Source: Sialis fuliginosa (lineage: Eukaryota > Arthropoda > Insecta > Megaloptera > Sialidae). From it: a DNA stretch of 64,000 nucleotides. Positions 49,741-61,270 of the stretch are shown one piece after another. The number at the start of each line of letters is the position of its first letter. Position 1 is the first letter of the stretch. Both the position numbers and the translations under genes were made by a program. Location: assembly GCA_961205875.1 (NCBI GenBank), contig OY540813.1:8837001-8901000 (forward strand), given 5' to 3'. The notes beneath the pieces were generated by a model, which saw only the letters and a list, made by a program, of their open reading frames with translations, was not told the DNA's origin and did not search any database.

Positions 49741-50190
49741 CAGCACGACAAACTATTTTCAAGCGCTACAGCGGTATGTGAATGTTAGTCCTTGTCCCTC
49801 GCAGTATGCTAATGCCAGGCGTCGCGTCGCTCCTGCCGTCTAAATCGCATTACACGACTACAATTCAGATATGTCACATATTCTTTACGAGTGTCCGTCT
49901 TTCGTAGCACCCCCACTCCCACCCACAACTCACACCCACTATGTCTACGAGATAACTCAATCGGTCAAGGAATACCAACCATGCGAAACAAAATGCCCCT
50001 GTGTCGGCAATGTCCGTAATGTTGCTCATCACTCTTCTACCAACATCAAAAGTATCTCCTACGTTTGGACCCCTTTTATTTTATACGATCTTTCTTTTTA
50101 TTATTATTTTTTTCCTCTCTCTTTTGTAATTCGCTTGAAAAAGAAACTATTAGAGAGGGGAAGGAGAAGTCGATGGAAAGAATGAAATTT
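49740..50190 (+). CDS. Weak candidate ORF (49871-50185)
   Basis: A 104-codon frame starts at ATG 49871 (MSHILYECPSFVAPP) in a balanced island. The first 65 residues look protein-like, with paired cysteines (CETKCPCVG near residue 38-46) and few repeats. After that it enters AT-rich, Phe/Tyr/Lys-rich text, where a real exon may already have ended. No domain recognised. A regulatory island is an equal alternative. Confidence 0.18.
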
Positions 50191-50454
50191 TATACATTTG
50201 AAAGAGAAAAATATGTTCTCACATTTGTTAAATTATTGTTTTTTTCTCAGTTGTTGTCGGTTTCAAATCCCTGATGACTTTATTACCTAAGAAAATGTTT
50301 ACAGGAAAGCATCCGTTATTCATGCGATGTTTTTCACTACTCAGTTTACTATTTGAAAGTTAAAGTTAGTTTAAACAACAATACTCATCAATTATTGTAG
50401 ATGTTTGTTCAAGAATATATAATATTTTATACAAATACTTTTTTATCACCAATA

Positions 50455-51245
50455 AAAATATCTGCCATGGGAGTCACGGAACTTTCTTATACGCAATAGT
50501 GAGAGTGAATAGTATACTTTTTATTAAAATAGATTCCTGACAAACTAATAAAGATAGATTAAAATTAATAGGGCATAAACAATATACTAATAATAATATT
50601 CTCTACATGTATCAAGTTAATTTTTTAAATGTAATAACTAGACCGGAAACGGATGTTTACATATGTCAATTTTGGAATTTTGGAATTATTTTTAAAACGG
50701 TGAGAATAAGAAGAAAATATATCAGATTAAAATTGTCGAGTCTATTATTATCTATAATTGATGTATCATTAATTTTTTTCCATCATTAATGATTTAGCAA
50801 GAAAGAATTTTTTTACATAATTACATAATTAAAATCACCCACACTGTTCACTTACAGTATTACGTACAAGAAAGTCCCATGGTATATCTGAAATACGTAT
50901 AAGAATGGCAGGTATTTATTCTCTATAATAAACCATTTGAAATATGATTATTATTTTTTATGAATAGAACATAAATCATAAATATAATTTTCTCTAATTT
51001 ACACTGTTTCAAAAATAATTCGAAATATTAAAAAATTGACATTAATACTATAAACATCCGTATCTGGTTGAAAGATCGTTTTCAAAAATAGGTTTCCTTC
51101 GTAGATAAAAATTAATTTTAATATAAAATTTCACCCTTCTACGATTTTTTGTATTTATTACACCGACACACATAAAGCATGGCAAAAATAGTCAAAATGG
51201 ATCAGAGAAGGTCAAATGGATAATTCCATAAAAATCCGGATTTAA
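50455..51245 (-). mobile_element. Fold-back relative of the 13.6-kb element
   Basis: AAAATATCTGCCATGGGAGT (50455) and the block ending with AAATTTCACCCTTCTACGA near 51143 are reverse complements of segments at 13985 and 13700. In addition, ACGGATGTTTACATATGTCA with GAATTATTTTTAAAACGG (50650-50700) and its inverted partner at 51000-51075 form a fold-back. Non-coding; diverged copies indicate an old family. Confidence 0.6.
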
Positions 51246-51249
51246 AAAA

Positions 51250-51883
51250 AAATCGGCTTTAGAATACCTACTTAATTATACTTTATGTTATATTTAATAT
51301 ACATGATAAGTATAAAAAAAGCCATGAAAGTAGTTCATTATTATTATTAACATTAATTTTTGATAACTTGAATATAAGTTTAATTAAACAATAAGCCTTG
51401 AAGAAAATTTATAGAATCAAGTATCGTTAATACATTTAGGTCACCCTTAATCCAATAAATAAGGTACTCTATTAAACATAACTGAATTGGTTATTTTCAT
51501 ACGTTAACATAGCTTTCGTAATAACTAAAAATATTTATAAAAAATCAAATTAATTACAATTGAATATGAATAACATTTATTAAATTTAATTAGGCATACT
51601 CTAATATTGAATTAAGTTTCACACATGCCTATAATATAACATATTAGTGCCCTTTAAGATAACATAAATATTAAAGATATATTTGTAAGGTATCTCTAGG
51701 GCAAAATGATAATAGATCAAAACTTTAAGTTTAAACTAGATAAAAGACGATAAAATTAACGAACTGTTTAATGTAAGTATCTATGATTTTCAGTAGTTTC
51801 TGGTACATAAATCAGTAATTTATTATTCATATATTTAACATTAACGATATCTCATAAATAATAGGATATATTGTATCCTTGTG
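51250..51883. other. AT-rich DNA
   Basis: Nothing gene-like. Confidence 0.55.
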
Positions 51884-51894
51884 ACGATGCATGG

Positions 51895-52244
51895 CTAATA
51901 TAACTTTATACATAATTATGTGGACAATGCTTTAAAAATATCTTAGGCGATTTTTTTTCAGCGTTAGCCACGTTTGCCCTTCACTGCTCCCTTACTGCCA
52001 CCCTATTACGGCTGAGGTGACCATCGTTCCCTTGGGAGGCAATATCACTCACTTTAGGAGTCACTGATTTAAATATACACGTGCCATTTTATATGCACGT
52101 TATCCACACCACCCCTCGGACAACCGATTAAACCACCGCGCAGGCGGCAGAGAGAAACGGTACCCTTAATGTGGGGAGCCATTAGCCTCGGTGAGTGACG
52201 GTGCCGATAAGCCGTCGTCACCGCCACTACACCAGGTCACCAAC
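51895..52244 (-). mobile_element. SINE-like element with 11-bp direct repeats
   Basis: Read on minus, it starts near GGTGACCTGGTGTAGTGG, a tRNA-like (box A-type) head, and runs through a strikingly GC-rich body (GACGACGGCTTATCGGCACC, CTGCCGCCTGCGCGGTGG) to AACGCTGAAAAAAAATCG, an A-rich tail followed by an AT-rich stretch. ACGATGCATGG occurs directly at 51884-51894 and 52245-52255, bracketing the insert as a target-site duplication would. No box B consensus is obvious. On plus, a short frame opening after TTTTTTTTCAG could instead be read as an exon, but it ends at TGA within 40 codons. Confidence 0.55.
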
Positions 52245-52259
52245 ACGATGCATGGGGGT

Positions 52260-53080
52260 ACCTTTATACCTAACGCAAACATTTGTCACAAAGATCGTGA
52301 GGATCACATACTGTTTTAATTGCCACTAGATTTATACAAATTGAACCTATTATTTGCATGAGTATTTAAAAAAGGTAAGATAACATAACTATATATCATA
52401 GGTATAGAGTGTCCCGTAAAAATACCTACAATCTTTCAGATGTTGTCAAGGACATTAAAACAATCACTTTTTGTTTATATACCCATGTCACAAATGAGCC
52501 GTTTCAGCAGCAAAACAAATAATTTCTACTCCAGGGGGCATCGGAACATTTTTGTTTAATACAATCTTACATGATTTTAGTTTATATTTATTTTTATCTC
52601 TTAAAGGTTCGACTTTTAGAAAAAAGGGTAAATAATAAAAAGTGATTTAAATTAGCCAATGAATGCTTAATTTTTTTTGGCATTTTTTAGTTTTTTTTAA
52701 ATAAAAAATATAATGAATAAAATAAAAACATTTCACCCTTTGTAAATTTTAAACATTTGCTAAACATAAAAGTTTATTCACGTAAACCAGAAATAGAAAA
52801 ATATCAATATTAGACCAAAATATTTATTTTATTTGTTCAATAGTTACATGTACAAACATCACACTAATTCGCTTTAATAATCTTGTAGCCAAAGATTACT
52901 ATTTATTAAAATCTGTCACAATACCGGATGTTGATTACAAAAAATAATAATCAACAATCAATAATAATAAATGATGCATACATAAATAACGAACGGGAAG
53001 TTTCAGGAGCATATTTTAATATCGACCTTTTTATATATTTTTTATTTCCGAAATGACTTGCAATTCCCACGGCAGCAGAT
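52260..53080. other. AT-rich DNA with a possible repeat fragment
   Basis: GAGTGTCCCGTAAAAATACC (52408-52427) reads like the edge of an old repeat. No partner in the window. Otherwise nothing gene-like. Confidence 0.4.
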
Positions 53081-53235
53081 CTTCTTCCTCACACATACAC
53101 ACACAACGCGTTGTGGATGAGTGATGACTGCACGTGTCAGCTACGAGGAAATTATTTTCAACGTGAAAATACCGTCACATCCTCCTCCCATACTCTCTTA
53201 TAGATTTGTTTGGGAACCGAGCAGATCAATATACT
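53080..53235. other. Small balanced island
   Basis: Contains CACACATACACACACAAC, GTGATGACTGCACGTGTCAG and CATCCTCCTCCCATACTCTC. No frame. Candidate regulatory island. Confidence 0.3.
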
Positions 53236-54472
53236 TTGATTGATGATGTTCGCGGAGAAATAATTAATGTGCGTTTTTAAAATGTTAATATTGAATTTAA
53301 ATTATATTTAAACATGATGAATTGGTCCAATGGAAGAAAATACGTAACAAATATTCAATGTGGGATGATTTCAAAAGTTGTGATATTGTTTCTTCGCAAT
53401 ATCGAAGAAACGAGAAGCTTTGTGATCGTTTTAAAATGAGACAAAAAAGTTGTTCTCGGATTCAAAAATTTTAAATTGATCTTTCCTTTTCAGGTCAAGG
53501 TAAATACTTTTCGTTCCGTGTGTGTCCCCTGAATCCTTGTTACACACTTAACTCATGAACCATTGAATCGATATTAATAAAACTTGGTTGGATGGTTGGG
53601 TCTGACTTAAGGACGGACACATTTAAAAATCATCAAAATCGTGTGTAAGGGGGAGGGATGACATCCCAAAATATTTATTTTTTCAAGATATCTCAAGAAT
53701 GACACATGCTACTTACGTGAAAATGTTATAGAATCTTTTTTGTAGAGCATTCAATTTCCAATGTAGGTCTATAATATTATAAAATATTTGCTAAGAAAGA
53801 TTTATCTAAATTTGCTTTAAAAAATCGTCATTTGTTTTTAAAATTGATATTTACTTTGACATATTAAATGTCATTTTGACGATTGCATAGTTAAATTAAA
53901 TTTACACGTAAATTAAAAAAAAAGAAACACGAAAAAAAACATCTGCCAAGTAAATGCACAGTGCTTCCTCGTGCTAAATTCACCAAAGGTAGTTAATTAT
54001 TCAATAATTTAAAAAAAAAACGATTGTGTTTATATAAATTGCCTGGAATTGGTTAACCATTTAATTTTTATACAATTTTACTAAAAAATATTAGTTCGAA
54101 ATTTTTCTTAAAACGCACCTGATTATTTTTTCATAATTTTTAATTTTTTGGAAATTTCAATCTAAATCTAAAATGCAAAAGTCAAAATGACATTCAAAAC
54201 GTCAAAATGACATTTAATACTATATATCCAAGCAATATCAATTAAGAAAAACAAAACACGAATTTTTAAAATAAATTGAGATAAATCTTTGTAAGGGAAT
54301 ATTTTACAACAAACGTTGTAGACCCATATTATAGGAAATTTAATGCTCTACAAAAAATATTCTATAAAATTTTCACGTGACGTATCGTTCTTGAGATATC
54401 TTGAAAAAATAAATATTTTGGCATGTCACCCCTCTCCCTTACACACGATTTTGAAATGGGACTAGGATAGGA

Positions 54473-55670
54473 GCTATATTTAAAAAAAACCTGGAGTTTC
54501 CTCGATCGCGCCAAGCTGACATATTAACTATTCAACTTATTTGTTAAATTTTCAATTTAAATTTCTTAATAATAGCCGAAGGCGCACTCGAAGGCCTTCG
54601 GGCATTAGATAGTCTTAAAGACAATGGTGTAAGCTATATTTAAAAAAAAACCTGGAGTCTCCTCGATCGCGCCAAGCTGACATATTAACTATTCAACTTA
54701 TTTGTTAAATTTTCAATTTAAATTTCATAATAATAGCCGAAGGAGGTTACGAAGGTCTTCGGGCATTAGATAGTCTTAAAGATAATGGTGTAAGCTATAT
54801 TTAAAAAAAAAACTGGAGTTTCCTCGATCGCCCCAAGCTGACATATTAACTATTCAACTTATTTGTTAAATTTTCAATTTAAATTTCTTAATAATAGCCG
54901 AAGGAGCATACGAAGGTCTTCGGGCATTAGATAGTCTTAAAGATAATGGTGTAAGCTATATTTAAAAATAAAACTGGAGTCTCCTCGATCGCCCCAAGCT
55001 GACATATTAACTATTCAACTTATTTGTTAAATTTTCAATTTAAATTTCTTAATAATAGCCGAAGGAGGTTACGAAGGTCTTCGGGCATTAGATAGTCTTA
55101 AAGATAATGGTGTAAGCTATATTTAAAAAAAATACTGGAATCTCCTCGATCGCACCAAGCTGACATATTAACTATTCAACTTATTTGTTAAATTTTCAAT
55201 TTAAATTTCTTAATAATAGCCGAAGGAGCATACGAAGGTCTTCGGGCATTAGATAGTCTAAAAGATAATGGTGTAAGCTATATTTAAAAAAAAACTGGAG
55301 TCTCCTCGATCGCCCCAAGCTGACATATTAACTATTCAACTTATTTGTTAAATTTTCAATTTAAATTTCTTAATAATAGCCGAAGGAGCATACGAAGATC
55401 TTCGGGCATTAGATAGTCTTAAAGATAATGGTGTAAGCTATATTTAAAAATAAAACTGGAGTCTCCTCGATCGCCCCAAGCTGACATATTAACTATTCAA
55501 CTTATTTGTTAAATTTTTAATTTAAATTTCTTAATAATAGCCGAAGGAGCATACGAAGGTCTTCGGGCATTAGATAGTCTTAAAGATAATGGTGTAAGCT
55601 ATATTTAAAAAAAAAACTGGAGTCTCCTCGATCGCGCCAAGCTGACATATTAACTATTCAACTTATTTGT
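54473..55670 (+). repeat. 161-bp tandem repeat array, 7 full copies plus a partial
   Basis: Each unit begins GCTATATTTAAAAA, continues with CTGGAGTCTCCTCGATCG, CCAAGCTGACATATTAACTA, TTCAACTTATTTGTTAAATT, ATAATAGCCGAAGGAG, GAAGGTCTTCGGGCATTAGA, and ends TCTTAAAGATAATGGTGTAA. Unit starts are at 54473, 54633, 54794, 54955, 55116, 55277, 55437 and 55598, so spacing is 160-161 bp. Units differ at a few positions. GCCGAAG..CTTCGGGC forms a hairpin in each unit. 161 is not a multiple of three, so it does not encode a repeat protein. Confidence 0.9.
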
Positions 55671-55750
55671 CAAAATGACATTTAAAACGTCAATGTGACA
55701 TTTAAAACGCCAAAATGACATTTAAAACGTCAAAATGACATTTAATATAT
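55671..55750 (+). repeat. 20-bp tandem repeat, 4 copies
   Basis: CAAAATGACATTTAAAACGT repeats with small changes at 55671, 55691, 55711 and 55731. Two copies of the same unit occur at 54183-54222, before the inner arm, and related GTCATTTTGACG palindromes lie at 53870-53882 and 58193-58204. The unit is thus a family A component, not part of the 161-bp repeat. Confidence 0.85.
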
Positions 55751-56009
55751 CCAATCAAATATCCGACCAAGTTTCAATAATATCGGTTCAGTGGTTCATG
55801 AGTTTGCGTGTGACAAGGATTCAGGGGACAGACGGACGAACGGACGGACACACGGACAGACAGACAGACAGGGAACGAAAAGTGTTTGTCTTGACGTGAA
55901 ACGGATAAATCAATTTAAAATTTTGAATTTGGAGAACTTTTTTTTTGTCTCAATTTGAAACGATCACATAGCTTCTCGTATCTTCGATATTGCGAGGAAG
56001 CAATAACCA

Positions 56010-56280
56010 GGTGCGTCTTAAAAAAAATTCGAATACGAGACAATTTATCTGAATACTTTTTTGGCTTTTATTAAATTGTTCAATAATTAACTGAATTTAG
56101 CACGAATCATATTTATTTTTATTTATTAATATTTTTTTAAATAATGTTTATTGAAGAAGTTATAATCTCTTTAGTTTCACCAACAACATAAATAATATAA
56201 TTATAACAGTAGTAATAATGCCTTTGAGAACGACAGTAATAATTACAAACAAAACATTTTAATATCATATATTTTTCCAT
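56010..56280. other. AT-rich DNA
   Basis: Nothing gene-like. Confidence 0.5.
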
Positions 56281-56560
56281 ACTGACACATCATTTCTCCA
56301 CTATCTCCAACCGAGCACGGGCGGCGCGGCGTTGCATCGGCAGCGTGAGCAGAGCAGAAACAATTAGAGATGCAATGTCAGCGCAACCATGACGTCATTT
56401 CATTTCTAAACAACCCCCGTGTAACGTGTAATTTCAGTGTTTACACATATGCAAACCACATTTGTGTTTAACGTAGGCGGAAAGGGCGAGGTGCTGGGAA
56501 AGAGTCACATCACAGGAAATAAACTTGACGCTGCCGTACTCACAAGTCATCATAAAGTCT
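56280..56560. promoter_or_regulatory. Candidate enhancer island with perfect CRE
   Basis: A GC-rich block (CGGGCGGCGCGGCGTTGCAT) is followed by TGACGTCA (56390-56397), the perfect palindromic CREB/ATF site. Nearby are TGTTTACAC (forkhead-type), AAACCACA (RUNX-type) and CAATTAGAG (homeodomain-type) motifs. No frame. The cluster of recognisable sites makes this the best-supported enhancer-like island, but motif matches alone are weak evidence. Confidence 0.35.
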
Positions 56561-57230
56561 TTAATGTATGCGCGTGTATCTAAGAGATCCGTACTTTATT
56601 GTCGCATTAAGGTAAATCTTTAGATAGGCATCACGCTGAATTTAATCTCATGCACAATAATATGCTGTCACTGAATTTTGATTGTTACTTCAGTTCAGAT
56701 AGAAATTATCTTAAATTTTAAGCAGCAAGTAAGTTTTAATGCATCAAACGTTTGTATAATATTAAACGAATATTTCTACATATTTCTAAATCAATTTATG
56801 ACATCTAGAAAAAAATCGATAAGTCCTATTAAAAATACTATATAGTCTATTTCATTTAAGATTGCATTAGACTAGCCCACAGAATTAAGATAGTAAGAAG
56901 TGATATTCCACGTTAAAAAACTGGCAATCGTTTTTACATACACATGAATTAAAAGATGTATTGCGTCAGTGAATAATTGTGTTATTGTGAATCTGCCTGG
57001 CATTTTGCCCATTCTTGAGCGCGTATTGTACTTCCTATGTTAGCTACCGCTGCAATCTTAAATGAAGCAAACTATAAAATGTTGAAAATATTTTCATTAT
57101 ATTGTTCAGCAATATCTTAAAATAAATTAAACTAACAATTAAAAGCATATGTTTAAAAAGTGACCTGATGTACATAAACTAATTAAAAGGCCAATTCAAA
57201 ATTAACAACATGAAATTCAACTTCTCTCCA
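56560..57230. other. AT-rich DNA
   Basis: Nothing gene-like. Confidence 0.5.
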
Positions 57231-57239
57231 CATGGTCAA

Positions 57240-57650
57240 ACAAACTGACTACTGTTGAACACAGTTTGGCCGCAAAATTACAATATCCTTCGAAGATTTA
57301 TCTCCGACACGATGGCCACTTATTTCATCAGACGACATGAATGTTGTATTTGTGTGTGTGTGTGTACATGTGCGTGGGTTCTGCAAAATGAACCTAGAGC
57401 GGTCGGTCATAGCAAAAGCAAGCAGTGGCCGGACGCTTAAGAGGGAGTAAAGGGTATGTTGCCGCAGGGTTTTGGCACGGGGAGATAACGAGGGATAGAT
57501 AGTATGGTCATTTCGGGCTACTCAAAGTCGTTGCCATGCGTTTTAATTAAAATGCAGTGAGGAACGACGACGACGACTGTCCTTCCTGGTGACCTAACCC
57601 CACCTCTTTATATCTTACCACCACACAGTCCCAACACTTCCATCGGCAAT
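57240..57650. other. Island with (TG)n tract
   Basis: GTGTGTGTGTGTG at about 57351-57364 in balanced sequence, with ACGACGACGACTG at 57565-57577. The 61-codon plus frame (57255-57440) crosses the TG tract. Candidate regulatory island. Confidence 0.35.
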
Positions 57651-57733
57651 TACCGTGGATAAAGTCGAGTAGATGTTATTGTGAATCAACTCGTAGACTT
57701 TAATGTTTACAAACTTATCACAGTACAGTAATT

Positions 57734-58423
57734 TTGCTTCCTCGCAATATCGAAGATACGAGAAGCTTTGTGATCATTTTAGAATGAGACAAAAAAATTG
57801 TTCTCCGATTTCAAAATTTTAAATTGATTTTTTCGTTTCAGGTCAAGACAAAAAATCTTCGTTCCGTGTCTGTCTGTCTGTGTGTGTGTCTGTTCTTTGA
57901 ATCCTTGTCACAACTCATGAACTACTGAACCAATATTAATGAAACTTGGTTGAATGGTTGGGTCTGGCTTGAGGACGGTTCCATTTCAAAATCATCTAAA
58001 TCGTGTGTTAGGGGAAGGGGTGACATCCTAAAATATTTATTTTTTCAAGATATCTCAAAAACGACACATGTTACGCGAAAATTTTATAGAATCTTTTTTG
58101 TAGAGCATTCAATTTTCTATAATAAAGGTCTACAATGTTTATTGTAAAATATTCCCTTAGAAAGATTTATCTCAATGTTTGCACGAGAAAATGTCATTTT
58201 GACGTTTACATAAATTTTGATTTATATAGATTAAAATTGTCAAAAAATTTATATTTTTATTTTTTTAGTAAAATTATATAAAAATTAAATGTTTAACCAA
58301 TGTAAGGTAATTTATTTAAACACTTTATCGGTTTTTATTTAAATTTTTCAATAATTATTATATAATAATTTGGTGAATTTAGCACGAGAAAGCACTGTGT
58401 ATTTACTTGGCAGATGTTTTTTG
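57734..58423 (+). mobile_element. Family A copy without the satellite array
   Basis: Begins TTGCTTCCTCGCAATATCGA, has the full arm through AAGATTTATCTCAATG (to about 58180), a GTCATTTTGACG palindrome (58193-58204), an AT-rich middle, and ends TGAATTTAGCACGAGAAAGC, ACTTGGCAGATGTTTTTTG. The end block is the inverse of 53931-53985. This copy shows the likely basic layout of the family before the fold-back and satellite changes. The plus frame 57950-58147 is part of the element and is not a gene. Confidence 0.75.
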
Positions 58424-58429
58424 TAGAGA

Positions 58430-59190
58430 TCATTTGATGCTACTTATTGATCCTGTTATCTATCTTTCAATATTAGCTAATAATTGTTGTGAATGGGATT
58501 AAATGTTTTATAATTTAGTTTAAAAAAGATTCTGAATGTACAGTTTAAGTATAAGTAAATAAAACAATAAATTTCTGTACAGCAACAAAACAATGTCACA
58601 GTGAACAAAATCTTATTGATTTTATATAAAGTCGAAGTATAACTAACAATAAGTAGCGAATACATAAATAAACCTCTGCCTATAATACTAATAATATATC
58701 GAACATATATTCAAAACAAACGTACACAACAATAACCGTTTCCGAGTACGATGATACACATTTCACAAAACTTACTCTCTGCTCCCCACCGTTCGCGGTG
58801 ATGACGCGGAAATGAATTTGAACCGAATTCGCAACAACAAACATAAAGGTACTGTAGCCTTTTGCATATAACATAATATAAGTTACTATTGCTACAAATG
58901 TTGTTACAAGGGATGGAGTAAAGTCAATTGTTTTTAAACGTTTCCATTTATTGCTATAACTTTAATAAGAATACTGAATATCTTGTCTATTTAGTATTTT
59001 AGTCCGCTGAATACATGGAGTAGTTATTTATATGTATCGTAAAAAATATAAGGGTTCTAGTACTTCACAAAAGAATTGAAACTTTTATTTTAATTTTGTA
59101 TTTTAGATTATCATTATAAAACTAACATGAATTAAATTGTTGATAAAAAGATTTCATTAATCGATATAGTATCACTTTCACATTCCTATA
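58430..59190. other. AT-rich DNA
   Basis: Mostly AT-rich; a small balanced patch (58740-58830, CCCACCGTTCGCGGTGATGA) has no interpretable role. Confidence 0.45.
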
Positions 59191-59515
59191 TTTATTTGTA
59201 AGCCGACCTCGCACAACCCTATCTCCTTAACCACTACCACCCCTCCAGTCGCGATCCACGGCGATGCGACAACGACACCGCCAATTCAACCGCCGCCGCT
59301 GTCGCCACCACCTTCAGTCTATTTACATTCAAAGGCAATTACATTTTACGAAGCGGACTCCGCCCGAGAGACCACAATCTGCTTTTGGACAGATTTATTC
59401 GTACATAAATTCTGTGTACGTTATACTGCGCCGAGTCGGTCGCGCGCTCGCTCGCTCGCTGCTTCAATCCCGCGATGGTTTCAAATATTTTTTACTTTAC
59501 GAACTTATCTAGTTT
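59190..59515. other. GC-rich island with GCCGCC and GCTC runs
   Basis: CCGCCGCCGCTGTCGCCACC (59290-59309) and GCGCTCGCTCGCTCGCTGCT (59443-59462). The 82-codon plus frame (59264-59512) opens at an ATG, is Arg/Gln-rich, and is built partly on the repeats; no domain. Similar GCTCGCTCG text occurs at 18565. Regulatory island or untranslated exon. Confidence 0.3.
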
Positions 59516-59519
59516 ATTT

Positions 59520-60540
59520 CAAGGTTTCCTTTTTTAATTATAAAAATGTATTGCATCTTTCAGCAGATATAAATTCAAAATTGAAGTTATGCTTAACTCG
59601 TGGTCTTACAAAGCTCTTGCCTGTATTATAGCAAATGTGGAGCAATTTCTTTTCGAGAATATTAAATTAGTATTTAATTATTAGAAAATAATTTTATTGT
59701 TGAAGGTGCGCCAATTTATGTCACATATTAATAGATTTATAAGGTTCCATAACGTAAGAAAGTTCAGAACTTCTGAATTATGTAATTTCTACTTTTCTTG
59801 ATCTTTAGGCTATTTTTACATTATAATTTATGAATTTGAAATATTAATATTTCTTCTTTACATGGATGGCCGACAAGAACACAATACAATGGGATTAAAA
59901 ATACGACAGAAAATAAATAAAAAGTCCTTATTAAGATTTTATGATTGTACCCAGATAAGTCCTTTAGACAGCGACTAGATGTCTAAAATATATTAAAAAA
60001 TAACTGTTACTTGCGTTTTTTACAACATTTATTTTATTAAAATTTTACGAGTACCTAATATTATGTATATATCTTTAATATCCGGTATTATAAAGAATTT
60101 TCACGCAAATTAGTTTCCAGCTAACACTATCTGCTAGGTATTAAATATAAATGACCACACATTCACATATGTAGCGAATGAAATCGTACATATCATAGCT
60201 TTAACGCATGCACGATATGTACAATCAGAGACTTAAAATAAGTACTGCCAAGTGTATCTCAAAAATGCATAGCATTTACATTATTATATATTTATTACAA
60301 ACAAATTTAATAACAATTTGACACCTAGCATATAGCGTTAGTTGGAAGCAAATTTGCATTTGTACTCAAGCAAATTCTTTATAATATCGAGCACAAACCG
60401 CATATATCTTTTATTGTTTCTCAATTGTAAGCTAACATTAAATACAATAGCATTATTTTAAATGTTCAAATATACTGACTATACTTAACCCAACATTTAA
60501 ATTTAATTCTCTTGTTAGAAACCACTGCTTTAGAACACGC
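59520..60540. other. AT-rich DNA
   Basis: Nothing gene-like. Confidence 0.5.
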
Positions 60541-61270
60541 AATGCCTCGTCTTTCTTCGGTTTATTGTTTGTCAGTGTGAGTGTGGTTTTTTCTCCTCGT
60601 TTGTGCTTTTGCGTCTCTCCTCAACTCTAATACCCCACCGCTTTGAAACTGTTTAATTAATTTTGTGTTTGGACTTAAGTACAAGATGTAAAGGATGAAT
60701 TTTAATTGGTCGGTTTGAAGAAAATAAGGTCGCGCCGTTTATATTTGTTTGATGAAAAAGAAATTAAACAAAAATTAACACGTTAGTTTTAATAGAATAA
60801 TTGTTTTACACTTGTTTCACGGCTTTGTAAACTTATATTCAAAATGAAACATAATAATTTACTAAAATTATTGTACCATTTTAAGGAATATAGATAAAAT
60901 ATGTATTTATATTATTGATAAAAAAATACAATTTTTAGAATTATCATGCTTATAATGTTTTTTCTTTAAAAAAAAATCCATTTAACGATAAAAGCTATTT
61001 ATCGAGTTAGCAAAGGTATCCACAAAATCAGTCCTATAAAAATGCTATCCTGTGCAGTTGCATATTTTAAAATTTAAAGTATTATTTTAGAATAATGTTT
61101 AAACGATAGATCTCTGAATTGTCGACGAGGCGGCTGCAATGAGAGTCCGAGCGCACCGTGTTCTCAACACATCGGCGACACATGCCTAGATTATCCTGCC
61201 AGAAAATCGCGCGTTAGATTTACTGCTCCCAAAAGACCGTCTCTCTACCGTGGACATATGTGTGTGTGTG
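60540..61270. other. Two small balanced islands in AT-rich DNA
   Basis: Balanced patches at 60540-60650 (TTTTCTCCTCGTTTGTGCTT) and 61120-61270 (GACGAGGCGGCTGCAATGAG; TGTGTGTGTGAG at 61260-61270). No supported frame. The 61-codon frame at 61258-61443 is AT-biased after the first residues. Confidence 0.35.

Larger units (their letters stand above)
53386..56004. mobile_element. Composite fold-back element with internal satellite array (family A)
   Basis: The left arm (53386-53830) starts TTGTTTCTTCGCAATATCGA and mirrors the right end (GATATTGCGAGGAAGCAA, to 56004). Order inside: arm (+); inverted inner block (53931-53985, GCACAGTGCTTCCTCGTGCT) with its flank to about 54090; inner arm in minus orientation (54265-54468); tandem array (54473-55670); four 20-bp repeats (55671-55750); outer arm in minus orientation (about 55767-56004). 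The array replaces about 30 bp of arm sequence between GAAATGGGAC and CCAAGTTTC. Copies at 3160-3589 and 57734-58423 lack the array. No coding capacity. Confidence 0.8.

Noticed and set aside
53386-56004. CRISPR array reading of the tandem repeats
   Set aside because: Units are contiguous 161-bp repeats without unique spacers, in a eukaryotic fold-back element.
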